Below the pieces are notes generated by a model. That model saw nothing but the letters and a program-made list of their open reading frames with translations. It did not search any database and was not told where the DNA came from. The position numbers and the translations under genes were made by a program. From Cheilinus undulatus (taxonomy: Eukaryota; Chordata; Actinopteri; Labriformes; Labridae): 64,000 bases of DNA. Position 1 is the first letter of the stretch. Every line of letters starts with the position of its first letter. The DNA is taken from the NCBI RefSeq assembly GCF_018320785.1, contig NC_054871.1:16984339-17048338 (forward strand), written 5' to 3'. Of the stretch, positions 55,601-64,000 are shown in pieces.

Positions 55601-57661
55601 AAATAAATATTAAACAGTTGGTAATTTACACTGGCATAGTTACTCAGCACATTACATTAGAAACTGATATATAATGTGTAGCACTATATTTCCTTAAACC
55701 TAAAGCTTGCTCAAAACAATGGAAGAATATAACCTTTTACTCTCTCACAAGTATTCGACTTTCTTAGTGACTAGTTCCACAGATTAATCCACAAGTTAAG
55801 ATTAGTTTCTGAAGATTGGGCGTCCCAGATATCTCAAATTATCAAGGTCCCTTGTGGACAGATTCTGTGTTCAGTTTTTATGTGTTTGACATGCAAACTT
55901 AAACATTATTCCATCTCTTTTCCACAGGCTGTAGCTGAGGAATATAATCAGTTAAAGGATCTAAAGCAGGTGAGGATATAACTTTGATGGTACATCTTTA
56001 GGCCAAAGATTATACATTTATACACAAATGTGCCTGTATATAAAAAGTGGAAATTTGATCTTTTTCTTGTGATTTTCACATAATACTTAAAGCTCCTTTG
56101 AGGATTTTTTAGCTGGTCATGAAACAGACTGAAACTGATGCTGATGCCCTTAAACAGCCTACAAAAGCAAATAAGGCTATCAGTAACCAAAGTAATAATT
56201 TCTAAATAATGTTTGAAACCACTGCCTCTGGGGCGTAGGTGTTAGATGAATTGATAAACAAACACTACACTGCTAAAACTGCCTTTGGCTACTGGTTGTG
56301 TGCTTTTGCATTGCAAAATAGTGACAAAAACAGAAAGGCTTTTTTAGTGGAAAAAAAAAAGCTTCAAAATTTTTGACAGTGTGTAAGCCAACATTGCTTT
56401 GTGGCCCATTTGACCCAAAACCGGCTAAATTCTGCAGAGAAACTGTACCCATCTTTTATGCTGTATAGCCTAGCTTCCTGGTCGGTACAACCAGTGAGTC
56501 CTTCTTAAAGGAGCAGTGATCACTAAAATCACAGGAGGCTAATGCTACTTCTGCTGCTACGTATGTCATATGACTCAACTTCAAAAATACTGAAATATCC
56601 CTTTAAGGAGAATGAGGTGGTACCTGTGGAGTTTAGTTATTCTGGAGGCTGGTAATAATGGCTGCTACTGGTGTAGCAATTAGCTCGCATGTAGCTATAG
56701 TATGGCAACAGTTTTATCAGAATTTGGCCACATTTCTTTATTAAGAAAGAGCAAAGAACCACACTGAAAGCTTTTCATGATGTAAAAGATGTTTTTGGTC
56801 TTCACCTAACCTGCTTTGGCATGAGTTTGCAATGGTTCTGGCAGGGTTCAGTTGTACTGTGAGCCTGTATGGCTGCTGGTGGAGAAATTAGCTTGGATGG
56901 AACCACAATGGCAGCTTTATTCAAGAGGGCCACAGTTCTTATGTAAACAAGAGCAGAAAGCCTTTCATGGCAGAGATGTTTCCTGTTTCGGTTTGAATTT
57001 TTGATAGGTTATAGGCAGGGTTTAGTTGTACTGCAAGCCCATAGTAATGACTGACACCGGTGAAGCTGTTAGCTCGGATGTAGCTTCAGCAACAGTTTTA
57101 ATCAGATCTGGACATTTCTTTATTGAAAGAGGAGCAAAGAACCACACTGAAAGCTTTTCTTGGCGAGGAAGATGTTTTTGCACTTCCTACTACTGGATGA
57201 CTGATCCATCAGCAGGCTCCCCTGTTAGTAAACTACCACAGCAGCCTACTTACTAGAGCTGACCATACCTACTACATCAATTTGTCTTGTCACTCAGATT
57301 GGCTCAAAATAAATGTGACAGACAGAAAATTCTTTCAGTCACCTTCTAAGAATTTTTAAAGTCCTGCCCTTCCCAAGCATTTTGTATCAGAGGTTTCCCA
57401 GATGAATGTGAAATATATCCTGGCATGCCAGATTAGCTCAAACTGAAACTAAAACTTCCTCACAAGAACATTAAAAAGTAAATTCTTGACCAGACTGTTT
57501 TTGAGCCTGCTCTGTTTTGTGACATGAAATGACTCATCTGTGCTGTCTGTACTGTGCAGACATCAGACTACCGAGCCAAGAAGAAAGAGTGCCGCAGGCT
57601 GAGACACAAACTGTTCCACATCAAACGTATGGTGAAGGACTACGACAAGAACCACTCGTGA
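34109..57661 (+). CDS. ocln: Occludin, complete coding region
   Basis: Eight coding exons (34109-34684, 36266-36457, 37294-37461, 48035-48198, 53522-53740, 55251-55422, 55928-55969, 57560-57661) splice into 544 residues ending at TGA 57659-57661; human occludin has 522. Order: N-terminal cytoplasmic tail with PPVY (residues 10-13), a PPxY motif of the kind bound by WW-domain ligases such as Itch; MARVEL four-helix domain (about 66-280); first extracellular loop rich in Gly/Tyr with GYGG repeats (118-131); second loop with Cys222 and Cys250, the expected disulfide pair; long cytoplasmic tail with YETEYTTGGET (419-429); and the C-terminal occludin/ELL coiled-coil domain (about 440-544) that binds ZO-1. 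It is a tight-junction membrane protein of epithelia. Teleosts carry more than one ocln; the copy is not assigned. Confidence 0.97.
34685..36265 (+). other. ocln: ocln intron after first coding exon
   Basis: Non-coding. The long plus-strand open frame near 35691-36194 runs over a repeat fragment and is not an exon. Confidence 0.5.
35860..36090 (-). mobile_element. Second copy of the LINE 3'-tail repeat
   Basis: AACCAGGAAAACCTCATTGA and AGTCAAAACATCTACGACCA parallel AACCAGGAAAGCCTCATTTA and AGTCAAAACATCTACAACCT in the 23105-23430 copy, in the same order and orientation. This copy is more truncated at its coding end and contains an extra block (about 35898-35985). Confidence 0.6.
36266..36457 (+). 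CDS. ocln: ocln coding exon 2, second extracellular loop
   Basis: Residues 193-256, phase 0 at both ends. It finishes helix 3 (GIINIVYIVGV) and encodes the whole Met/Tyr/Gly-rich second loop with Cys222 and Cys250. Donor is GTTGGT, a weak match. Skipping this exon would keep the frame. Confidence 0.95.
37294..37461 (+). CDS. ocln: ocln coding exon 3, fourth helix
   Basis: Residues 257-312, phase 0 at both ends. It encodes GVAMVCGFLVVIALAVASFF (helix 4), then the cytoplasmic HKTRGKIWRYGKPNIYWDEP. Donor GTAAGA starts at 37462. A 10.5-kb intron follows. Confidence 0.96.
40170..40550. repeat. G-rich dispersed repeat fragment
   Basis: GAACCCAGAATGCAGTACCA at one end and ACAGAAACTCCACGCAGGAA plus GGAAGTCAACAAAATAAAAT at the other resemble a widespread fish interspersed repeat. 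Base composition (G-rich, many CpG or TpG) differs sharply from the flanks. The family is not assigned. Confidence 0.4.
42180..42264. repeat. Perfect 15-bp inverted repeat with 55-base spacer
   Basis: ACTCTGATGACCTCA (42180-42194) and its exact complement TGAGGTCATCAGAGT (42250-42264). The arms contain AGGTCA, a nuclear-receptor half-site. The segment is more GC-rich than the surrounding intron. Confidence 0.75.
42705..42890 (+). mobile_element. Degenerate tRNA-derived SINE
   Basis: ACTAGTGGTTGGATCAATTC (decayed B-box region), then GCATGTCTTCCTCCCCTCTC, TCTTCAGCTGTCCTATATAA and AATAAAGGCAAAAAGCCCCC, matching the body and tail wording of the common fish SINE type. More decayed than the copy at 15741. 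Confidence 0.65.
44711..45027 (-). other. Unidentified minus-strand open frame in ocln intron
   Basis: The frame stays open for about 105 codons on the minus strand to a TGA at its low-coordinate end. The translation includes WSEYITEQWPTFLTEQGQNP, KTIIMEGGVPEWGRAALIEA and LYVKNPSNALSVSNSGLQG. A strong donor-like CTCA|GTGAGC (minus strand, near 44770) and an acceptor-like CTTGGTCAG (near 44990) fall inside. I do not recognise the protein. It could be a transposon ORF fragment, an exon of an overlapping gene or chance. Confidence 0.25.
45314..45358 (+). other. ocln: Possible alternative ocln first exon (coding part)
   Basis: ATG at 45314 opens 15 codons (MLGEQAGRDHRPEAQ) ending exactly at a donor CAG|GTAAAC in phase 0, the phase needed to join the exon at 48035. 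The result would be a soluble occludin tail without membrane helices. Alternative promoters are known for mammalian OCLN; here it rests on sequence alone. Confidence 0.25.
48035..48198 (+). CDS. ocln: ocln coding exon 4
   Basis: Residues 313-366 plus two bases. Cytoplasmic VNNVEESRSVQDAPTLLVSE and SVISYPPAKVDSSSYNEDTY regions. Acceptor CTCTAG ends at 48034; donor GTGAGT starts at 48199. Confidence 0.95.
48199..53521 (+). other. ocln: ocln intron (5.3 kb)
   Basis: Non-coding; holds the Tc1-like fragment at 49195-49975 and otherwise AT-rich sequence with no recognised gene. Confidence 0.5.
49195..49975 (+). mobile_element. Tc1-like transposon fragment, plus strand
   Basis: The left end reads ATACAGAGCATTCAGAAATT then TTCAGACCCCCTTCACC, a standard fish Tc1-family terminus. 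Downstream, plus-strand frames show KFGTTRTLPRGRCMAKLSNW then VTKNPMVTLTKVQRSCVEMG and ALHKSGPHGRVARWKPL, the N-terminal DNA-binding part of a Tc1 transposase, interrupted by stops. The catalytic half and right terminus are missing. Confidence 0.85.
53522..53740 (+). CDS. ocln: ocln coding exon 5, phospho-regulatory segment
   Basis: Residues 367-439 plus two bases. Ser-rich sequence, a basic KRRRRN cluster (406-411), and YETEYTTGGET (419-429). The last corresponds to the human YETDYTTGGES hotspot targeted by Src, PKC and CK2; the CK2 Ser is Thr here (Thr429), still with Glu at +3. Confidence 0.95.
53741..55250 (+). other. ocln: ocln intron (1.5 kb)
   Basis: Non-coding sequence between coding exons 5 and 6; no recognised feature. 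Confidence 0.5.
55251..55422 (+). CDS. ocln: ocln coding exon 6, start of occludin/ELL domain
   Basis: Completes Arg440 and encodes residues 441-497: TYPEIRSDAERHEYKREFDA followed by a heptad-like coiled coil through LNKLSRQLDTLDD. Acceptor CTCCAG ends at 55250; donor GTCAGA starts at 55423. Confidence 0.95.
55928..55969 (+). CDS. ocln: ocln coding exon 7 (42-bp micro-exon)
   Basis: Residues 498-511, AVAEEYNQLKDLKQ, phase 0 at both ends. It matches the human AAADEYNRLKQVK segment. Acceptor CCACAG ends at 55927; donor GTGAGG starts at 55970. Confidence 0.93.
56087..56200. repeat. Dispersed repeat, second copy of 5653-5770
   Basis: AAAGCTCCTTTGAGGATTTT and GTCATGAAACAG parallel the copy downstream of csnk1g2. 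Confidence 0.4.
56640..57240. repeat. Tandem array of three units of a dispersed repeat
   Basis: Three successive, diverged units (about 56659-56868, 56869-57042, 57043-57230) each carry GGCTGCT.TGGTG, TTAGCT.GGATG or similar, CATTTCTTTATT, GAGCAAAGAACCACACTGAA, AAAGC.TTTC and GATGTTT words. More copies lie beyond the gene at 60165-61380. The family is not assigned. Confidence 0.65.
57560..57661 (+). CDS. ocln: ocln last coding exon
   Basis: Residues 512-544 and stop. Sequence TSDYRAKKKECRRLRHKLFH then IKRMVKDYDKNHS; the lysine- and arginine-rich helix is the ZO-1 binding face of the domain. Acceptor TGTGCAG ends at 57559. Confidence 0.96.
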   Translation, partial: TSDYRAKKKECRRLRHKLFHIKRMVKDYDKNHS

Positions 57662-58995
57662 ACCTACTGAGTCCTGAGGCTCAGCTCTGCGCTCTACTCT
57701 GCAAACACTCACAGACAGAAGCCAAGATACACTCCAACACACAATAAAGACTGTGACATGACCAAAGTTACCTGTACAAAAGCTGTTCACTCACTCACAC
57801 ACATAGGGAACATCCTGTATGTTAAAAACATTGGTAATACTCTTGTAATCATTCACTCATTCATCACTTGTGTATAAATGTCTGCTCTTGATTTCTAAAT
57901 GAAAAGTCACAGGACTCTCATGAAGCACTGCCATTTGTTCTGTGAGATTGAGCTTATTGTTTGCAGTGCTGAGCCTCTTGTCAGGCTCAGAGACGTGGTT
58001 TATGAAAGGTTGTTTGAAAGTCACCTGACCTTCAGTCACCTGTGCTCAGCCTCTGCAGCTCTGTTTGCTCACCAGATTGGAAACTTTTCTTAGTTTTATC
58101 TCTGCAGATAAGAAGCAGAGCTCTATGGTAGAGGCATGGGAGAGACAGCTTGTTGGGATTGTTAGCGCACTAATATGCAGTGTCTTTAACCCTTTGATGG
58201 CGTTATCAACGTCACAAAAGAACTTAAGTCGTGCTTTTCTCACCTTCTATGTCAGTATTTGTAACTTACTTCGATATCATTGAAGATAACTGCCTGGGCT
58301 TTGTGTTCGTCTCCTATGTACTGGCATTTGAACAAAGATTTTATTATAGATACAGTGAGACCAAAAAGGTGGACAAACCAGCCAATGAGATGTGTGACGT
58401 TCTTGTTTTGTATATAATGTTGAGTCTTGTTCTCGTATCCACCAAGAGCAAACTGACAGTATCTGTTGTTTAGATTTAGCAGATATTTCAGCATTTGTGA
58501 TGACCTCTGTTATTTGTACATACTTAAGGACCCACAGTGGCTTGTTTTTTAATCATTCCAAATGTGCTTAAGTTATGCAATTTACTAAAATCACATGGAC
58601 TGTTTATGTTTTCTATCATGCATGCACCTCAGAAAACTGGAAAATACTGTTTCTTTCACTGTGTATAAGCTACACTTTCATTTTTTACCAATGAAAATGA
58701 TCATCTGCTGATTCCATGTGTTCATATTTTTGTATTAATCCTTTAAATGTGTAAGTGTTACGATCTCATGTATGTCTTAAAATTGTTCAGACACAGTTTT
58801 GATTTGTCATGCATTTGTATTTTTATGAAGAACGTTGTCATTTTACAAACCATTTGCGAGCCATTTATTTTTGTATGAATTTATTTTCTTTGATGCTATC
58901 ATAAGACCATTTTTTGTAACTGTATACTTCCATAAAGCATGATGTCTAAAAAGTATTCAATTGAGTAAGCAATAAACATTTCTAATTCTCTAAAA
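57662..58995 (+). other. ocln: ocln 3' UTR
   Basis: Two poly(A) hexamers are present: AATAAA at 57743-57748, only 82 bases after the stop, and AATAAA at 58971-58976 after a long AT-rich tract with several TTTGTA/TTTTTGTA words. The distal one probably gives the main 1.3-kb 3' UTR; the proximal one would give a very short form. No other gene in between. Confidence 0.6.
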
Positions 58996-59579
58996 CTTCA
59001 TGAAGCTTCTTATTTTTATTCTGTTGTCCTTATGGTTTGAAGAGACCTGCTGCATCTGCATTGAGTGTCCAGCAGGAGGAGCTGGAAGGCTTCTCTGCTG
59101 ATCTGATCACAGGAAGCTTAGTTTGAGCTGCTGCTGCCCTCCACTGGTAAACTACTTTGAAAACCTTTTATCACAGATTTCACTAGATTTTCTTGTCTTA
59201 AAATGTACAGAAATAAACATTTAATTCTTACTTACATGGAATTACTCTAATGTGGAGTGTTCCTTTAAATTAAACTAGTCAAAGATTTTAGATCATTGTC
59301 TTTTCAGCCATATGGGAAGTACTTTACACTCATAAGGAGCTTTAATGTATATAAACGTTTTAATTGATATCATAGAAAGTATTGGCCTACTTTTCACACC
59401 TGACACAATAAAGCTTATCAAAAGGGGTTCTGCTTTCAGTTTCAGGGCACTGCTCAGCAAGAAAAAGTTTCCTCTACCACTGTTTGATTAAATGCAAGAA
59501 AGGCTCATCACAAGTCCTCTCAGCTGTCATTTTTTCTTTGGCCAAAGTAAAGCATATGTTAGTTTAGTTGAAATTATAT

Positions 59580-60110
59580 AAAACCAGTGGAAACATCTGT
59601 GGTTGAAAAGTGAAGCCAATGTGGAGGTATAAAGAACTGCAGTTCCTCCAGTATCCACTAGGGGCTGGCTTCAGATGCACCATAGTCACATAAACACCCC
59701 ATCTTAAAATGTTGTTTTACCACAAACATGTTTCCAGCCTGAAATTTAACCTGAATTTGGTTGGAATAGTTAACTTTTTTTGGACACGTGTCGGTTTTTC
59801 TTTTCTTAAGAACTCATCTATTGATGGTTTAAAAAAAGGATACAAAATTTTCAAAATTAGGGGCATGGTGATGTGACTACTAGCCAGCACAGTGTAACTG
59901 CTTGTCAGGAGTCTTAGGACTGACCTCAGCTCCACTTCTTTGTCTGTTTCTAGCTTGATCTGAAGTTAGTTTGAGAAGTCGTCAATATGGTGACCAAAAG
60001 ACTAACTTTGCAAAGTAGAAAGATTTGCCAGACTCCATGTCAGCAGGCAAATCCATCTTGCAAAGCTCCAATTACAATGTTTGTGCCAGGTTTAAAAAAC
60101 TGATCTGGCC
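59580..60110. repeat. Common fish interspersed repeat
   Basis: GGAGGTATAAAGAACTGCAG, TCCTCCAGTATCCACTAGGG, AAACATGTTTCCAGCCTG and GTCAATATGGTGACC are words of a frequent fish repeat recalled from many genomes. The limits are approximate and the class is uncertain. Confidence 0.5.
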
Positions 60111-60164
60111 AATCAGAGTCGTTTGTGGAGAATGAAGCAGTATCTAAGGCCAGGGTTTAGCTAT

Positions 60165-61380
60165 ACTTGAAGGCAAATGCAATGGCTGCTGCCAGTGTAG
60201 TTTTTCAGTTTAGCTCATATGTAGCTTTAGTATTTTGGCAGTTTTACCAGTGGAGTGTGTTTCTTTTCTCCTTTTTTTTGTTTAAGAAAAAAAAAACAGC
60301 ACAGGAAGGTTTGTCAGGAAGGAAGGTGTTTTGCTCCTCTGCTGACTTTCTTAGGGCTTGAGTTTTCGATCACTGGGGGGTTGCTGTAGTGTTAGCTGGT
60401 ATATATAATGGTTGTTGGTGGAGCGATTAGTTAGCAACAGTTTAATCAGAATTAAACCACATTTCTTTATTAAACAAGAGCAAAAAGCCACACTGAACGC
60501 TTTTGTGTCAGAAAAGATCTTTTCACTCATCTCTCGACCTGCTTTGGCATGCTTTGCGAACATCACGAGTGGGGTTAAGTTGTTTCACAAGTTGGCATAT
60601 ACCACTGATTCTCAACTGTTGGGTCGGGACTCATAAGTGGATTTGTGGAGCAGTTTTCAGTGGGTCACACCCTGGTGTCTATAAAAAGTCCTGAAATCCT
60701 GAGAAAACATGCATCGATAACTTTTATTTTACGTTGTCTTACTGTAAAATTGGGTAAATTAAATGTTTGATCAGTATTCCAACTAATTTATCTCCTTTTC
60801 TTGCAATGGAAAGGCTACTTTTCCCATGATAATGAAGTAATTTCTTAAGTTCTCTGGAAAAATTGGCAAAGATTCACACATAATGATGGGAGAAGAGGGT
60901 ATAAAACTTGTCATTCCTGTCCCTTCTCTTTTACCTATCATGTATTTTGTTCCAATCATGCTCCTAACTGAAACATATTCAATTGACTAAACAAACGTTA
61001 ATTTTCCTTTTTTTTTAAAACTTAGGTCATGAGTTGTTGTAAGACAGACTGGAGGGTCCTGAGGCTGGACCAGTTGAGAACCACTGGTATATACTGTACA
61101 ATGCCAATGCTTTTGCTAGCGCTAATGGGGATCCTAATAAAGAAAGAAAGCTACAGCTCTAGCTATTCCCTTAGATGTAGCTGTAGAACAGCACTTTATC
61201 AGACCTCGCCTGCATTTTTTTATTGTAACAAGAGCCACATTGAAAACTTCTCTTGGCAGAGATGTTTTTTCTATGTCTCCAGATAGGTTCAGAATTCTCT
61301 TCCCAAATGCTCTGCATGGGAGGTTTCCCAGCTCTCATTACAATGGCAGATCTACTTTCAATGATGTGAAGTAAATATAC
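60165..61380. repeat. Further copies of the 56640-57240 repeat family
   Basis: Units near 60178-60260, 60405-60570 and 61090-61275 share CATTTCTTTATTAAACAAGA, GAGCAAAAAGCCACACTGAA, AGATGTAGCTGTAGAACAGC and GGCAGAGATGTTTTTTC-type words with the array in the last ocln intron. Non-repeat sequence separates them. Confidence 0.55.
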
Positions 61381-62754
61381 AATAACATTTAGATGGAAAA
61401 TTGTAGCTGCTTTTAGTCAACATTCACCCGGTCCAAATGTCTCAAATACTCCATTCATCCACATAGAAATGGGCTGACTTTATTTCTAGTGATGAAAAAA
61501 TTACCAGTCATGATCACTATTACATACTACAGACTATGCAAAACTGAAAAAACACATCCCCAAACTCATTTTTCAGTCATTTAATTTGGCAAGAAAAAAC
61601 CTTTGTCACAATGAGTTGCAGTTAGTGGCAAAATCACTCGCGAATGTGACGACTGTGTACCTTTATCTCAGTACCGGCAAACACTGTAACCTTTAAAACA
61701 CATACAACACGTGGAGTAGCTTGCATAACAATAATAATTATGTGAACATGACTGTCCGTGTGGCTGTGTTTTAACAGACTGCTTTACAAAGGGAAACCAA
61801 AGACATGGAAAATAAAATCCAAATGAGCTATCACTACTGACATAAAAGTGAAGACAGAGTTTGAGATGAACCAGAGAAGCCGACGTCACTTAGCTGAAGC
61901 TTTCTGTCAATGATATATCCAAACTTTGGGTTTCATCTTACATCAAGTTTTACATTTACAAACATTTAAAATATATTCCAGACAAGCAGGGGGAATTTAA
62001 CGATTTATGGGTTATGAGTTGATCCCTTTCTTTTAATCTTTAGCACATGGATTTACAATCTTTGTCTTCAATGTATAAAAGATGAGGTAAAAATGTCTGA
62101 CAGGGATGTGACCGTGAGATCCAGGTTGTGTTTGAATACATTCACCTCCACTTTTTTAAAAACATCCTAGTATAATGTACTGCATTCAAGGAATAGCTCA
62201 ACATTTAGGAAATATGCACTTTCTCATAGAGAATAACATGAATATGACAGTAAAGATTAGAAACAAGTTAGCTTAGCTTAGTATTAAGACTGGACTCCCT
62301 AATATACATGCTACACGTTGAGGAACTGGAACAAAACAGGTTATCCTACTGATGATTGCAGTCATAAATGCTTTCTATATTTAGCAGGCAGAGGCAGTTT
62401 CAGTCATTTGAAGGCCCCAGACAGAGAGCAATGTGAGGTTCTACAACTGGGCATGCCCAAATGTTAGCATATAAAGAGCATATGTAGACTAATTGGACAC
62501 TACATGGACACTTCTGCCACAAATCATGATTTTTAAGTTTATTTTATGCCATTTTACCACACTCTAATCCACTATTTTATGGATATATTTCTATATGGAT
62601 CAACCGTGCCATAATGTGCTTTATATAAAGACCCAGTGGGGCTTTTTGAGGGGGTTGGACCTTAGTAAGGGCTTCAGGGGTTCCCCAGGTGAAATTTTGG
62701 ATAACCAAACTATTTTATGCTGTTTTATACACTCTGAGTACCCTATTTACATTC

Positions 62755-63115
62755 AATATCCATCCACCTAATAATTATCTATATTGCTTATCCTGAGGGT
62801 GCTGATCCCTGATTGGTCAAGAGGCGGTGTACACCCTTGACTAGTCACCAGGGCTAGATGTCAGCCCTGAGAGAAAAGCAACCAGGCACACTCAAACCAG
62901 CAGACATTTTAGAGTCACCAGTTGACCTAACTAGCATGTTTACAGACTATGGGAGGAAGCCAGAGAGACTGGAGTGAACTCACCCACGCACACATGGGGA
63001 GAATATGCAAAATCCACACAGAGAGGCCCTTTCAGTCAGGGATTCACACCGGGCTGCTCTGCTGTGATGTGACAGCAAAACCACTGCATTGTCATGCAGC
63101 CTGGGCTACATTAAA
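62755..63115 (-). mobile_element. tRNA-headed SINE, minus strand
   Basis: On the minus strand the head near 63090 reads TGCAGTGGTTTTGCTGTCAC (A-box region), followed by GGTGTGAATCCCTGACTG (decayed B box). The body contains plus-strand TAGAGTCACCAGTTGACCTA, GACTATGGGAGGAAGCCAGA and GGGGAGAATATGCAAAATCC; the tail ends at ATCCATCC-like sequence (62758). This is a very common fish SINE layout, possibly V-SINE type. Confidence 0.7.
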
Positions 63116-64000
63116 CCGATAATTAATAGAAGCTGAAAGTAGCGAAACATGCTCTTTAAAAGGGGGATACAAAGTAAGGAGTGGTTAAAACAGGATCAAG
63201 GCTGTTATTTTACTGACTGATACTACTGAAAAGAATCAAAGTTATATAAACAGCATCTTTTTTTTAAGAAAGGTATTAGAGGGTGCCAGTTGGCTCAGAG
63301 GGTAGCTAAACCAGCAAAGCTATAAATTCTGGTATGATAACAACCCAAATAGAATCTTCTTCATGTATGAGGTTTAGAGGTATTTTCTGATCATTTTTTA
63401 ATATTTTTGGGACAGTTTAATGCTGGCTGTATGACCTGCCTGACAGTCTTTATGCTAAGCTAGACTAATTTAAACTAGTTGTCACCTCACATTAGCTTTA
63501 GAGACTTTAAAGTGGGATTCTTCTAAATCTTAAAGAAAGTAAATACGCATTTTTCCAATATGTTGAACTGTTTCTCATAACATAAAAAAAGACTTGTATA
63601 CACCGTACTTCAAATAGTTCAATATAAAATACAATGCCCATACTTTTTCTTTGTTTTTATGCTGATCAAGGCAATACTTTGCAGTCTTCACGAATACATC
63701 TGGTGACAAAGACTGATGTTTAGCCCACATATCGGACATGAATAAACATACGTTTGATATGCAAAAACAAGACTGATAATGTGAAGCTGCCACTGAAGTT
63801 CTGCCTTTGAAAGTGATGATGCTTTGGCTTCTCTTTGAGTTAAAAAAAAAAAATAATGCAGAGTGAAAACACAGAGCCTGGGTTCAAACGGAGTCACATG
63901 AGGGGTGAGATGGGAGGAGGTAGTACAGGCACATGGCCTCATTTCAGAGTCTGAACTTTACTTAAAGCCCTGATTTCTTCTCCAAAGTGAGACTGAGAGA

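Larger units (their letters stand above)
59000..64000. other. Intergenic region downstream of ocln
   Basis: No supported coding exon on either strand. It contains the repeats listed separately at 59580-60110, 60165-61380 and 62755-63115. The extreme right end could belong to the 3' UTR of another gene, but nothing in the window shows it. Confidence 0.5.

Noticed and set aside
63575-63942. Minus-strand open frames near the right edge as an exon of another gene
   Set aside because: No conserved protein wording or splice sites; the sequence is AT-rich and could at most be 3' UTR of a gene outside the window.
1-64000. CRISPR array, operons, bacterial defence or mobile system
   Set aside because: The window is intron-rich vertebrate DNA; no regular short spaced repeats, Shine-Dalgarno-led gene runs or prokaryotic families are present.

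Overview
This window is vertebrate nuclear DNA, almost certainly from a ray-finned (teleost, probably percomorph) fish. The genes are split by GT-AG introns, the proteins match vertebrate-only families, and the non-coding DNA is full of typical fish transposon debris: Tc1/mariner copies, hAT-type MITEs, tRNA-derived SINEs and LINE 3' tails. All three protein-coding genes lie on the + strand.

Layout. (1) About 1-5100: the last three coding exons and 3' UTR of a casein kinase 1 gamma gene, best read as csnk1g2. The visible part is the C-terminal tail with its basic, palmitoylatable Cys-cluster end. (2) About 5100-9500: intergenic, mostly transposon remnants, including a TTAA-flanked inverted-repeat element. 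(3) About 9507-22470: a complete nine-exon mfsd12 gene, encoding the melanosomal/lysosomal cysteine importer (464 codons plus stop). It has a TATA box, a chain of three small uORFs, M-box/E-box motifs upstream and a cluster of three CACGTG boxes in intron 1. (4) About 24440-58980: occludin (ocln), with a putative non-coding first exon ending at 24702, a 9.4-kb first intron, and eight coding exons from 34109 to 57661. These encode 544 residues: the N-terminal PPxY tail, four-helix MARVEL domain with a Gly/Tyr-rich first loop, and C-terminal occludin/ELL coiled-coil domain. The 3' UTR probably extends to the AATAAA at 58971. (5) About 59000-64000: intergenic repeats with no recognisable gene.

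The three genes do not form a pathway: a Wnt-related membrane kinase, a pigment-organelle transporter and a tight-junction protein sit next to each other as ordinary genomic neighbours. csnk1g2 and mfsd12 are both on human chromosome 19p13.3, so that part looks like conserved synteny.

I did not find an undescribed molecular system. The most useful leads are regulatory or structural: the intronic E-box triplet and uORF chain of mfsd12, a possible alternative first exon that would give a soluble C-terminal occludin, an unexplained minus-strand open frame inside an ocln intron, a near-perfect hAT MITE and a SINE with intact target duplications, a 24-bp-arm perfect palindrome, and a perfect 15-bp inverted repeat in the largest ocln intron.
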